From Pararhodobacter sp. SW119 (GTDB lineage Bacteria > Pseudomonadota > Alphaproteobacteria > Rhodobacterales > Rhodobacteraceae): a stretch of DNA of 64,000 bases. A program made the translations under genes and the position numbers. The DNA lies in the NCBI RefSeq assembly GCF_017811755.1, contig NZ_JADDJF010000008.1:62001-126000 (forward strand). The letters are read 5' to 3'. The notes below the pieces were generated by a model. It was not told where the DNA came from. It did no database searches and saw only the letters and a program-made list of their open reading frames with translations. Positions within the stretch are counted from its first letter, which is position 1. Every line of letters starts with the position of its first letter. Below are positions 1 to 7,162 of this stretch, in pieces.

Positions 1-256
1 CCAGGGCCGCCACGGCAGCCTCCAGGTCGAGGGTCCGACCGTTCAGGCGCAGCGCGCCGTCGGGCAAGATCACCAGTGCGTCGCGCGGCGGTTCGGTCGC
101 GATCCCGTCCAGTTGGACCAGGCGGACATCGGGATCGGGGCGGGGCGCAAGGCTGCCGGCGATCAGGAAGAAGACCAGCATCAGGAAGACGATGTTGATC
201 AGCGCGATCGTCGGCTCTCCCTTCTGGCGCGGGATGGGGGAGAGGAGGCGCCTCAT
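1..256 (-). CDS. ExbD/TolR-family biopolymer transport protein, partial (C-terminus off the left edge)
   Basis: About 85 N-terminal codons are present. The start is MRRLLSPIPRQKGEPTIAL, then one hydrophobic segment at about residues 19-37 (LINIVFLMLVFFLIAGSLA), then a periplasmic part; the frame is open to position 1. ExbD/TolR proteins have exactly this plan: a short cytoplasmic N-terminus, one membrane helix and a periplasmic domain. The usual membrane Asp is replaced by Asn here (LINIVFL), whereas the neighbouring ExbD copy keeps Asp. The ATG overlaps the stop of the upstream exbD by 4 bp, so the two are probably translationally coupled. It is likely the second ExbD subunit of an energy-transducing channel that continues outside the window. 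The family is clear, the energised partner is unknown. Confidence 0.8.
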   Translation of the reverse strand, partial: MRRLLSPIPRQKGEPTIALINIVFLMLVFFLIAGSLAPRPDPDVRLVQLDGIATEPPRDALVILPDGALRLNGRTLDLEAAVAAL

Positions 257-642
257 GCGCCGCCCCCGATCACGGCGACGCGCCAGCCGGGCTGGCGGTT
301 GATCAGGTGCAGGACCTCGGCCAGCGCCTGGGCGCTGACGCCGTCGGCCAACGCGACGAGGACGAGGCCGCCGGTGTCGCCTGCAAGCGCCGATTGCAGG
401 GTATCCGGGGTTGCGTCCTGGCCGTTCAGCCGCAGGCCCTGGGCGCCGAGTTGCAGGAAGAGGGGGGGCGCGTCGGGCAGGGCGGCGGCTCCGCCCATCG
501 CCAGATCGAGCGGCAGTTCGCCCTGCCGCGCAAAGGTGGAACTGAGCATGAAGAACAGAAGCAGCAGAAAGATCACGTCGATCAACGCCGTCATCGACAG
601 ACGTCGGCGCCGAAACGTGCCCTGCAGCCGGTCATGCATCAC
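253..642 (-). CDS. ExbD/TolR-family biopolymer transport protein
   Basis: This 129-residue protein has a short basic N-terminus, one membrane helix at about residues 17-38 (ALIDVIFLLLLFFMLSSTF) and a periplasmic C-terminal domain. The helix carries the Asp (LIDVIF) that ExbD/TolR proteins use in proton conduction. Length is normal for the family. It lies 3 bp downstream of the ExbB-like gene and overlaps the next ExbD gene by 4 bp, so the three should work as one inner-membrane complex that uses the proton gradient. Having two ExbD genes after one ExbB gene is found in several Gram-negative TonB systems. The client (TonB-dependent receptor or Tol-like) is not in the window. Confidence 0.85.
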   Translation of the reverse strand: MMHDRLQGTFRRRRLSMTALIDVIFLLLLFFMLSSTFARQGELPLDLAMGGAAALPDAPPLFLQLGAQGLRLNGQDATPDTLQSALAGDTGGLVLVALADGVSAQALAEVLHLINRQPGWRVAVIGGGA

Positions 643-645
643 GGG

Positions 646-1356
646 TCACACATGGCGTGCGGCGCGGTCGGGCAGGGCGCCTTCGGCCGGGTGACGCGCC
701 GACACCTCGGTCGGCGGGGCGAGGCCGGCGTAAAGCGCGACATCGATGATCTGCATCGCCATCCGCGATTCGCGCGCGACGCGGGATTCCAGCCAGGTCA
801 GCGCCAGCGCTGCGGGCATCGCCACGCCCAGCCCGACCGCCGTGGTCAGCAGGGCCACCCAGATTCCGCCGGCCAGTGCTGCGGGATCGACCGCGGCGCC
901 GGCCTCCTGCAGCGATTGGAAGGCACTGATCATGCCCAGCACGGTGCCGAAAAGGCCCAGAAGCGGCGCCACCTGCGCGATGCTGTCGAGCGCGCGAAAC
1001 CCCGATTGCAAGCGCGCGATCGCGGCCTCGGCCAGGCCGGTCAGGCGCGCGCGCAGCGCTTCGGTCGCAGCGGGTTCCTGCGAGGCGCCGAGCGCGACGA
1101 TGGTCAGCGGCGCCAGATGGCTGGGGCTTTCGCCTGCCTGGCGCAGCGCGGCGGTTACTCGACCGCGGTCCAGTTCGGCCAGCGCCGCGGCAAGTTCCGC
1201 GTGACGGCCCACCGCGGCGCGGCGAAACTGCATCAGCTTCCACAGGACCAGCGCCACGGCGACCACGGACATCAGCAGAAGTAGCATGACCACCGGGCCG
1301 CCAAGGTCCAGAAGCGCGCCGAGACCTTCGGGCAGATAGGCGTCGCGCGCGGTCAT
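646..1356 (-). CDS. ExbB/MotA/TolQ-family proton channel protein
   Basis: The chosen start is the ATG at 1356 (MTARDAYLPEGLG), giving about 236 residues; it overlaps the preceding stop by 4 bp. Three hydrophobic segments are visible: about residues 16-36 (GGPVVMLLLLMSVVAVALVL), about 120-142 (QVAPLLGLFGTVLGMISAF) and about 158-183 (GIWVALLTTAVGLGVAMPAA). The last two contain the small-residue-rich pattern typical of MotA/TolQ/ExbB channels. The large cytoplasmic loop lies between helices 1 and 2, as expected. Followed by two ExbD genes, it should form the pentameric channel of a proton-driven inner-membrane motor. A longer in-frame extension upstream to 1647 overlaps the neighbouring gene and is rejected. 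Confidence 0.87.
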   Translation of the reverse strand: MTARDAYLPEGLGALLDLGGPVVMLLLLMSVVAVALVLWKLMQFRRAAVGRHAELAAALAELDRGRVTAALRQAGESPSHLAPLTIVALGASQEPAATEALRARLTGLAEAAIARLQSGFRALDSIAQVAPLLGLFGTVLGMISAFQSLQEAGAAVDPAALAGGIWVALLTTAVGLGVAMPAALALTWLESRVARESRMAMQIIDVALYAGLAPPTEVSARHPAEGALPDRAARHV

Positions 1357-1778
1357 TTCAGCACCTCGATATCGGTGTCGCTGTGCACCACGAGCGCGTC
1401 GCTGCACTGGTCCGCATCGAGCGGCGTGCAGCTGCTGATGGCGTTGATCAGAACGCGCCCGACCTGCGCGCAGTCGACGTCCGGCAGGTTGAAGCTGCGC
1501 ACACGCAGGCCGTTCTGCGGCAGCGACTGAAAATCCAGCAGCGTCAGGCGCAGGACTCGGTTTTCGGGCGTCAGAAGTACGGTTTCGGCGCGCAGATCGT
1601 CTATGGCGGTGTCGAGCCCGCTTTCCAGCACGAAGACCAGCTGACACTGGGCCTGCATCTGCGTGACCTGATCCAGCCGGAGGGAGAGCTGCGCGCCGGC
1701 CTCGGCCCGCGGCGCTAAGGCGGCGAGGAAGCTGGCGGCAAGGAACAGGGGCAAAAGGCGCATCCGGACGGCTTTCAT
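1353..1778 (-). CDS. Small secreted protein of unknown function, first gene of the ExbBD operon
   Basis: I do not recognise the family. From the ATG at 1778 the product is about 141 residues and starts with a convincing Sec signal peptide (MKAVRMRLLPLFLAASFLA, cleavage probably after APRAEA). The mature part has five cysteines, including a CxxxxxxxC stretch near the end, so disulfides in the periplasm are plausible. Its last codons overlap the ExbB gene (ATGA), which puts it in the same transcript as ExbB and the two ExbD genes. A periplasmic accessory of that complex is a reasonable guess and nothing more. A second possible start (MRLLPLF) lies five codons downstream. Confidence 0.6.
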   Translation of the reverse strand: MKAVRMRLLPLFLAASFLAALAPRAEAGAQLSLRLDQVTQMQAQCQLVFVLESGLDTAIDDLRAETVLLTPENRVLRLTLLDFQSLPQNGLRVRSFNLPDVDCAQVGRVLINAISSCTPLDADQCSDALVVHSDTDIEVLK

Positions 1779-2181
1779 CTGGGACGGGAATTTCGGGTTC
1801 GGAGTGTCGGGCGGGCCAAGTCTCGCTTCTCCGGCTAGCACTGTCTGACGGACGCTTTCAAGAAGCGATGCGCCGCGGTAGCAGGGCCAACCGGTGCGGC
1901 CGCAACGAGCTATGCCAACAGCATCGAAGGGCCGACTGGGAACCGCAGCAGACCGCCGCCATACTTCTGGATATCGCGGGAGCTACCAGGCGACAGAAAT
2001 AAGTCTCCGCAGGAAACCGAATTCATCGAGAAATACCGCATTTGCCACGAGAGGGGTTCAGGGGGCGTGCCGGCGACAATCACCTTTCTGCCTGGTATCG
2101 TGAGGAGATCGGTAGAGCGCATACATTTGGCGAATAATCTGTATTATGTAATTAATACGTGCGGTGTCGTTCGCTCCGACC
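1779..2181. other. Intergenic region with a local AT-rich inverted repeat
   Basis: About 400 bp between the ExbBD operon and truB. The stretch is less GC-rich than its surroundings. The clearest structure is at 2141-2158, where GTATTA and TAATAC face each other across 6 bp, inside an AT-rich pocket. A 70-codon minus-strand frame (1910-2122) begins about 20 bp downstream of that repeat. It uses codons rare in this genome (TTA, ATA, AGA) and resembles no family I know, so I do not call it a gene. No tRNA or convincing terminator was seen. Confidence 0.4.
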
Positions 2182-3096
2182 TCAGGCCTTTTCCGTCACG
2201 AAGACACGGCTGGGATGCAGCACGCCGCCCATGTAGGCGCCGACCGCAACGGCGGTCCCCTGATAGCTTGCCCAGCAGGTCTCCCCGAATTCCGCGTCCG
2301 AGCGGATGACGGTGCCGGGGTTGCCGTTGCGCACACGGGTCACGCCTTCGAGGTTCAGCACGACTTCGGGCAGATCGCGCAGCGCGACCTCCAGCGGCAG
2401 CACGTGCTGGTCGAGTTCGGGCGTGCCGGCCAGCGCCTCGATCTGATCGAGCGTGATCCCGTTGCTCGCCTCGAACGGACCGGACCAGGTACGCCGCAGC
2501 CAGGTGACGTGCCCGTGGCAGCCCAGCGCCTGGCCGAGGTCGCGCGCGATGGCACGCACATAGCCGCCCTTGCCGCAGACCATCTCGAATTCCGCGTGAT
2601 CGGCATCAGTGCGCACGACCAGGTCCAGACGTTCGACGAACAAGGGCCGCGCCGCCAGGTCCATCGCCTCGCCCGCGCGCGCGATGTCATAGGCGCGCTC
2701 GCCCTCGACCTTGACGGCCGAGAATTGCGGCGGGACCTGCTGGACCTGGCCGCGGAACGCGGGCAGCGCGGCCTCGATCTGGGCGTCGGTGGGCCGCGCG
2801 TCGGATTGGGCGATCACCGCGCCCTCGGCGTCATCGGTGGTGGTCGCCTGGCCGAAGCGCACGCCGAAGCGGTAGCATTTCAGCGCGTCGGTGACGAAGG
2901 GCACGGTCTTTGTCGCCTCGCCCAGGGCCACCGCCAGAACCCCGGTCGCCGACGGGTCCAGCGTCCCGGCGTGGCCGGCCTTGGCGGCCTTAAGCGCCCA
3001 ACGGACCTTGCCCACGACCGAGGTCGAGGTGACGCCGGCGGGCTTGTCGACCACCAGCCAGCCCGAGATCGCGCGTCCCTTGTGCCCGCGTGCCAT
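2182..3096 (-). CDS. truB: tRNA pseudouridine(55) synthase TruB
   Basis: TruB converts U55 in the T loop of tRNAs to pseudouridine. The 304-residue protein has the family hallmarks: the VDKPAG segment at about 16-21, the catalytic motif GTLDP with the nucleophile Asp47, and the later [12 protein letters not shown] segment typical of TruB. Length is normal for alphaproteobacteria. The start ATG at 3096 has a purine-rich site upstream (GGAAAGGGCAAG). It is often followed by rpsO; here the downstream 300 bp hold no rpsO, so that linkage is not seen in this window. Confidence 0.96.
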   Translation of the reverse strand: MARGHKGRAISGWLVVDKPAGVTSTSVVGKVRWALKAAKAGHAGTLDPSATGVLAVALGEATKTVPFVTDALKCYRFGVRFGQATTTDDAEGAVIAQSDARPTDAQIEAALPAFRGQVQQVPPQFSAVKVEGERAYDIARAGEAMDLAARPLFVERLDLVVRTDADHAEFEMVCGKGGYVRAIARDLGQALGCHGHVTWLRRTWSGPFEASNGITLDQIEALAGTPELDQHVLPLEVALRDLPEVVLNLEGVTRVRNGNPGTVIRSDAEFGETCWASYQGTAVAVGAYMGGVLHPSRVFVTEKA

Positions 3097-3270
3097 TCTT
3101 GCCCTTTCCGTTCTGCGTGGCCGCGCGGTCTAGCCGCTTCGCCCGGCGCGATCAAGCCAGGCGCATGGGCCGGTGACAAAGAAGCGGCTGTTCCGTCAAA
3201 AAGTGCTGCACCCCAGGATTGTATCCCCAGATTTCTCTTTACAGGCCCTCGCTTTTCACACACCATATCT

Positions 3271-3300
3271 GGTACGGGTGGTGTCGTACCGTGCCGTACC
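3271..3300. promoter_or_regulatory. Candidate operator: GGTACG/CGTACC repeats between truB and the ybjN-like gene
   Basis: In the 270-bp divergent intergenic region, GGTACG (3271-3276) is followed after 8 bp by its inverse CGTACC (3285-3290) and after 4 more bp by a second CGTACC (3295-3300). Inverted half-sites 14 bp apart are a common layout for a dimeric regulator. Which of the two divergent genes it serves cannot be told, and no regulator is encoded nearby. Confidence 0.3.
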
Positions 3301-3366
3301 TTGCCTTGTCCCCAGTCAGTTGTGGGCATGGCACGAGGCGGCCCAAGATTGCGGAAAGGCCAGGCC

Positions 3367-3870
3367 ATGTCGCTTTGGGAAGACAGCATCCTCACCGACG
3401 AGATCCATCCGATCGACATTGTCGAGACGCTGGCCGAGCACCACGCTTGGGAGTTCGACCGCGTCGGCGACGACCAGATCGCGATGTCGGTGGAGGGCAG
3501 CTGGCGCACCTATGCGCTGACGCTGGCCTGGTCGCCCAGCGATGCGACCCTGCGACTGATCTGCACGTTCGAGCTGGACCCGCCAGAAGACCGGCGCCCG
3601 GCGCTGATGACGGTGCTGAACAGCGCCAACGACCTTTGCTGGGGCGGCGCTTTTACCTGGTGGGAAAGCCAGCGCCTGATGGTCTGGCGCTACGGTTTGC
3701 TGCTGGCCGGCGACCAGATCGCGGCACCCGAGCAGATCGACCAGATGATCCGCACCGCGGTCGAGGCCTGCGAGCGGTTCTACCCCGCCTTCCAGCTGGT
3801 CTGCTGGGGCGACAGGTCGCCGGCGCAGGCGCTCGATCTGGCCATTGCACGCGGATACGGCCGGGCCTAA
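3367..3870 (+). CDS. YbjN domain-containing protein
   Basis: A 167-residue soluble protein with no signal peptide or membrane helix. It fits the YbjN family (bacterial sensory transduction regulator, fold related to type III secretion chaperones): an acidic N-terminus, then a mixed alpha/beta domain rich in Trp and Leu (for example WGGAFTWWES near residue 100). YbjN-like proteins are widespread in Rhodobacteraceae directly before proC, as here. Their biochemical role is not established. The next gene, proC, starts 29 bp downstream, so the two probably share a transcript. The ATG at 3367 was chosen because upstream in-frame starts would add unrelated low-quality sequence. Confidence 0.75.
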   Translation: MSLWEDSILTDEIHPIDIVETLAEHHAWEFDRVGDDQIAMSVEGSWRTYALTLAWSPSDATLRLICTFELDPPEDRRPALMTVLNSANDLCWGGAFTWWESQRLMVWRYGLLLAGDQIAAPEQIDQMIRTAVEACERFYPAFQLVCWGDRSPAQALDLAIARGYGRA

Positions 3871-3899
3871 GCTTCGCCCCCGCAACGCATGGGGGTGGC

Positions 3900-4712
3900 A
3901 TGGACCTGACGGAAACGAACGCGCGCGGCCTTGTGCTGCTGGGCTGCGGCAAGATGGGATCGGCGCTGCTGAAGGGCTGGCTGGCACGCGGGTTGCAGCC
4001 GCAATCGGTGCATGTGATCGAACCCCACCCTTCGGACTGGTTGCGCGGCACGGGTGTCGCGGTGAACGGCCCCCTGCCCCCGAACCCCGCAGTCGTGCTG
4101 CTGGCGGTGAAGCCCCAGATGATGGGCGAGGCGCTGCCGCAGATCGCGGAACTGGCGTCGGAGAGCACGCTTTTCGTCTCGATCGCCGCGGGCACCTCGC
4201 TGGACCGGCTGGCCGGGTTCCTGGGCGCCGGGGCGCGGATCGTGCGCGCGATGCCGAACACGCCCGCCGCCGTCGGGCGCGGCATCACCGCGCTGATCGG
4301 CAACTCGGGCGTCAGCGGCGCGCAGCTTGACCTCGCCGACGCGCTGATGGCCGCTGCCGGCCAGACCGTACGGCTGGAGAGCGAGGCGCAGATGGATGCG
4401 GTGACCGCCGTTTCGGGCTCGGGCCCGGCCTATGTGTTTCACCTGATCGAGACACTGGCCGAGGCCGGCGCGGCGCAGGGCCTGCCACCCGACATGGCGC
4501 TGCAGCTGGCTCGCGCCACCGTCGCCGGCGCCGGTGCGCTGGCCGAGGAAGCATCCGAGGACCCCGGCACGCTGCGCGAGAACGTGACCAGCCCGGGCGG
4601 CACCACCGCCGCCGCGCTGGAGGTGCTGATGGACCCCGCGGCCGGCTTTCCCGCGCTGCTGCCGCGCGCCGTCGCCGCCGCCGCTGCCCGCGCCCGGGAG
4701 CTGGACCAATGA
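3900..4712 (+). CDS. proC: Pyrroline-5-carboxylate reductase
   Basis: ProC catalyses the last step of proline synthesis, NAD(P)H-dependent reduction of pyrroline-5-carboxylate. The 270-residue protein opens with the Rossmann signature VLLGCGKMGSALLKG (about residues 12-26). It also has the AMPNTPAAVGRG segment and the C-terminal P5CR signature around ENVTSPGGTTAAAL (about residues 225-238). Length is normal. The ATG at 3900 follows GGGGGTGGC, which can serve as ribosome binding site. The gene overlaps csaA by 4 bp, suggesting an operon with csaA and the dehydrogenase gene after it. Confidence 0.96.
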   Translation: MDLTETNARGLVLLGCGKMGSALLKGWLARGLQPQSVHVIEPHPSDWLRGTGVAVNGPLPPNPAVVLLAVKPQMMGEALPQIAELASESTLFVSIAAGTSLDRLAGFLGAGARIVRAMPNTPAAVGRGITALIGNSGVSGAQLDLADALMAAAGQTVRLESEAQMDAVTAVSGSGPAYVFHLIETLAEAGAAQGLPPDMALQLARATVAGAGALAEEASEDPGTLRENVTSPGGTTAAALEVLMDPAAGFPALLPRAVAAAAARARELDQ

Positions 4713-5044
4713 CCATCTCCTTCGACGATTTCATGAAGGTCGATATCCGCGTCGGCACCGTGACCCGCGCCGAGCCGTTCCCCGAGGCGAAGAAGCCTGC
4801 GTTCAAGCTCTGGGTCGATTTCGGCCCCGAGATCGGCGAGCGCAAATCCTCGGCCCAGATCACCGAGCATTACGCGCCCGAGGATCTGGTGGGCCGGCAG
4901 GTGCTGGGCGTCGTCAACTTTCCGCCCCGGCAGATCGGGCCGGTCCGGTCCGAGGTGCTGGTGCTCGGGCTGGCCGATGGCAACGGTGATATCGTGCTGA
5001 TCGCGCCGGAACGCGCGGTTCCGGACGGGGCGCGGTTGTGCTGA
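4709..5044 (+). CDS. csaA: tRNA-binding OB-fold protein CsaA
   Basis: A 111-residue protein consisting of one OB-fold tRNA-binding domain, the same fold as the C-terminal domain of MetRS and PheRS beta. The family signature is clear: FMKVDIRVGTV near the N-terminus, the KPAFKLWVDFG strand, and the VVNFPPRQIGPVRSEVLVLG stretch. CsaA binds tRNA-like structures and has been described as a chaperone-like factor in Bacillus; its exact role is unclear. It overlaps proC by 4 bp and the next gene by 7 bp, so it sits inside a tight operon. Confidence 0.92.
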   Translation: MTISFDDFMKVDIRVGTVTRAEPFPEAKKPAFKLWVDFGPEIGERKSSAQITEHYAPEDLVGRQVLGVVNFPPRQIGPVRSEVLVLGLADGNGDIVLIAPERAVPDGARLC

Positions 5045-5997
5045 AGCTCTATCTCTCGCGTCCGCTGCCCGACCGGGTGGTGGCCGCCGCCAGCGAAGGG
5101 TTCGACCTGACCGTGCGCCAGGCAACCACGCCGATGACTAAGGCCGAGATGCACGAAGCCCTGGCCGAGGCCGACGTGATCATGCCGACGCTGGGCGACA
5201 TGTTCTCGGCCCCAGTCTTCGCCGCGGCGGCGAAACCGCGGGCGCGGCTGCTGGCGAATTTCGGTGTCGGCTACAACCATATCGATGTCGAGGCCGCCCG
5301 CGCCGCCGGGCTGGAGGTGACGAACACGCCGGGCGCTGTCACCGATGCCACCGCCGATATCGCGCTGACGCTGATGCTGATGACCGCGCGCCGCGCTGGC
5401 GAGGGCGAGCGGCTGGTCCGCGCCGGGCTGTGGGAGGGCTGGCATCCGACGCAACTCCTGGGGTTGCATATGACCGGCAAGGTGCTGGGCGTGATCGGCA
5501 TGGGCCGGATCGGACAGGCGATCGCCAAGCGCGCGCATTTCGGCTTCGGCATGCAGGTGCTCTATCACACCCGCACCCCGCGCCCCCTGCCCGACCTGCC
5601 GGACGCGCGTGCCCTGCCCCGGCTGATCGATGTGATGGCCGCCGCAGATATCGTCGTGCTCGCCATTCCCGCTACGCCCACGACGCACCACATGATCGAC
5701 GCCGACGCGCTGGCGGCGATGCGTCCGCAGGCGCATCTGGTCAACATCTCGCGCGGCGACGTGATCGACGAGGCGGCGCTGATCGACGCGCTCCGGGCGC
5801 GGCGGATCGCGGGCGCGGGCCTGGATGTCTACGAACACGAGCCGCAGGTGCCCGAGGCGCTGCGCGCGATGGAAAATGTCGTGCTGCTGCCGCACCTGGG
5901 CACCGCCGCGCTGGAAGTGCGCGAGGCGATGGGCCTGATGGTGCTGGAGAATGCCCGCGCCTTCCGCGATGGCCGGGCGCTGCCCAATGTCGTCTGA
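5038..5997 (+). CDS. 2-hydroxyacid dehydrogenase, probable glyoxylate/hydroxypyruvate reductase
   Basis: A 319-residue D-isomer-specific 2-hydroxyacid dehydrogenase. The NAD(P)-binding motif GMGRIGQA is at about 154-161. The catalytic set is visible: Arg239 in NISRG, a Glu in YEHEP (about 266-268) and His286 in LLPHLG. The FGVGYNHID segment near residue 75 and the overall length match the GyaR/GhrB group that reduces glyoxylate and hydroxypyruvate. Exact substrate cannot be fixed from sequence. It starts with GTG and overlaps csaA by 7 bp. Its 3' end overlaps the next small gene by 11 bp. Confidence 0.9.
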   Translation: MLKLYLSRPLPDRVVAAASEGFDLTVRQATTPMTKAEMHEALAEADVIMPTLGDMFSAPVFAAAAKPRARLLANFGVGYNHIDVEAARAAGLEVTNTPGAVTDATADIALTLMLMTARRAGEGERLVRAGLWEGWHPTQLLGLHMTGKVLGVIGMGRIGQAIAKRAHFGFGMQVLYHTRTPRPLPDLPDARALPRLIDVMAAADIVVLAIPATPTTHHMIDADALAAMRPQAHLVNISRGDVIDEAALIDALRARRIAGAGLDVYEHEPQVPEALRAMENVVLLPHLGTAALEVREAMGLMVLENARAFRDGRALPNVV

Positions 5998-6484
5998 ACC
6001 CGGCTCCCGTCCGGGCACGCTGCGCAGCCTGGGCGCGGCGCTGCTGAACGCGACGCTTCTGCTGTTGGCGCTGGTTCTGGTACTGGCGATCGTTCTGGTC
6101 GTGCAACTGCGCGGTCTTGCGCAGGAAACCCGCCTTGCCGACCGACCGGACATTGCCACGCTGGAAGACCGGGTGGCGCAGGCCCAGGCGACGGCGCAAG
6201 AGGCGCTGGCCACCCTCGATGCGCTTGAAGCGCGCCGCGGTGCATCCTCCGCCCCGCCCCCTGCCCCCGGCGCGATCCGCCCGGCACCCACCGAAAGCGA
6301 CCTACCCGATGACCTTCAGGCGGTGGAGCGCGCGCTGATGTCGCTGGCGGCGGAACTGGCGGCGCTGCGCATCGCGCCGCTCGACCCCGATGCGCTGGAG
6401 CGGGACGACGACAGCCTGATCCGCTGGCTCGTGCTGGTCATCCTGCGCACCATCGCCCGCGACTTCGTGGAGCCCGGCGCCTAG
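5987..6484 (+). CDS. Small membrane-anchored protein with predicted coiled coil, unknown function
   Basis: About 165 residues, not recognised. From the ATG at 5987 it has a short N-terminus, one strong membrane helix (about residues 18-42, LLNATLLLLALVLVLAIVLV) and a heptad-like Ala/Glu/Leu-rich region (about 45-80) suggesting a coiled coil. A Pro/Ala-rich linker and another Leu/Ala-rich helix follow. Near the C-terminus a shorter hydrophobic stretch (LIRWLVLVILRTIA) may be amphipathic. Start codon and frame are supported by the 11-bp overlap with the dehydrogenase gene, a pattern seen throughout this operon. Function unknown. Confidence 0.6.
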   Translation: MSSEPGSRPGTLRSLGAALLNATLLLLALVLVLAIVLVVQLRGLAQETRLADRPDIATLEDRVAQAQATAQEALATLDALEARRGASSAPPPAPGAIRPAPTESDLPDDLQAVERALMSLAAELAALRIAPLDPDALERDDDSLIRWLVLVILRTIARDFVEPGA

Positions 6485-6497
6485 CGCCCGCGCCGCC

Positions 6498-7064
6498 TCA
6501 ATCCGCTGGCGCCAAGCAGGCCTGCAATCCCGTTTCCAGCGCCGCGGTGTCCTCGGCCACGGAAAACAGCGCCCGCAGCGGCGGTTCGGCGAAGCCCTGG
6601 GCGATGATATGGTCGATCAGCGCCAGAAGCGGCTGCCAGTAACCGCCGGCGTTCAGCAGCAGGATCGGCTTATCATGCAGGCCGATCTGCGCCCAGGTCA
6701 GCACTTCGAAGAACTCGTCCAGTGTGCCGGCGCCACCGGGCAGGACGACCAGCGCATCGGAATTGGCAAACATGACCTTCTTGCGCTCGTGCATCGTCTC
6801 GGTCACCACCAGACCCGACAGGTCGCGCCCGGCGGCCTCGCGCGCCATCAGGTGCTGCGGGATCACGCCGAGGCATGCGCCGCCGGCGGCACGGGCGCTG
6901 CGCGCCACTTCGCCCATCAGGCCGACATCGCCCGCACCGAAGACCAGTCGCCAGCGATTGCGCGCCAGCATCGCGCCGGTGGCCTGGGCAGCGTCGACCA
7001 GCGCGGGGTCGCGGCCGGGGCGCGCGCCGCAAAAGACGCAGACCGAGGCGCTGAAGCCCTGCAT
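6498..7064 (-). CDS. LOG family protein (TIGR00730-type)
   Basis: A 188-residue LOG (LONELY GUY) protein. The diagnostic motifs are present: GAGDVGLMG (43-51), the MHERK segment (91-95) and PGGAGTLDE (109-117), which carries the catalytic Glu. Characterised members release free base from nucleoside 5'-monophosphates (cytokinin-type phosphoribohydrolases). They were formerly mislabelled as lysine decarboxylases. In bacteria the physiological substrate is usually unproven. The gene is convergent with the preceding operon and divergent from the LysM gene. A small palindrome TTGCCGCGGCAA (7109-7120) lies in the divergent region. Confidence 0.88.
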   Translation of the reverse strand: MQGFSASVCVFCGARPGRDPALVDAAQATGAMLARNRWRLVFGAGDVGLMGEVARSARAAGGACLGVIPQHLMAREAAGRDLSGLVVTETMHERKKVMFANSDALVVLPGGAGTLDEFFEVLTWAQIGLHDKPILLLNAGGYWQPLLALIDHIIAQGFAEPPLRALFSVAEDTAALETGLQACLAPAD

Positions 7065-7162
7065 GGACGGTCCCTTTCGTATGGCGGGTCGGTGGTGACG
7101 GAATTCTTTTGCCGCGGCAACGGTGCGTTGCTACAACCGATAAAGGTTTACGGAAACTGAAA

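Noticed and set aside
1910-2122. 70-codon minus-strand reading frame as a gene
   Set aside because: Codon use unlike neighbours (TTA, ATA, AGA), no recognised family, no clear ribosome binding site.
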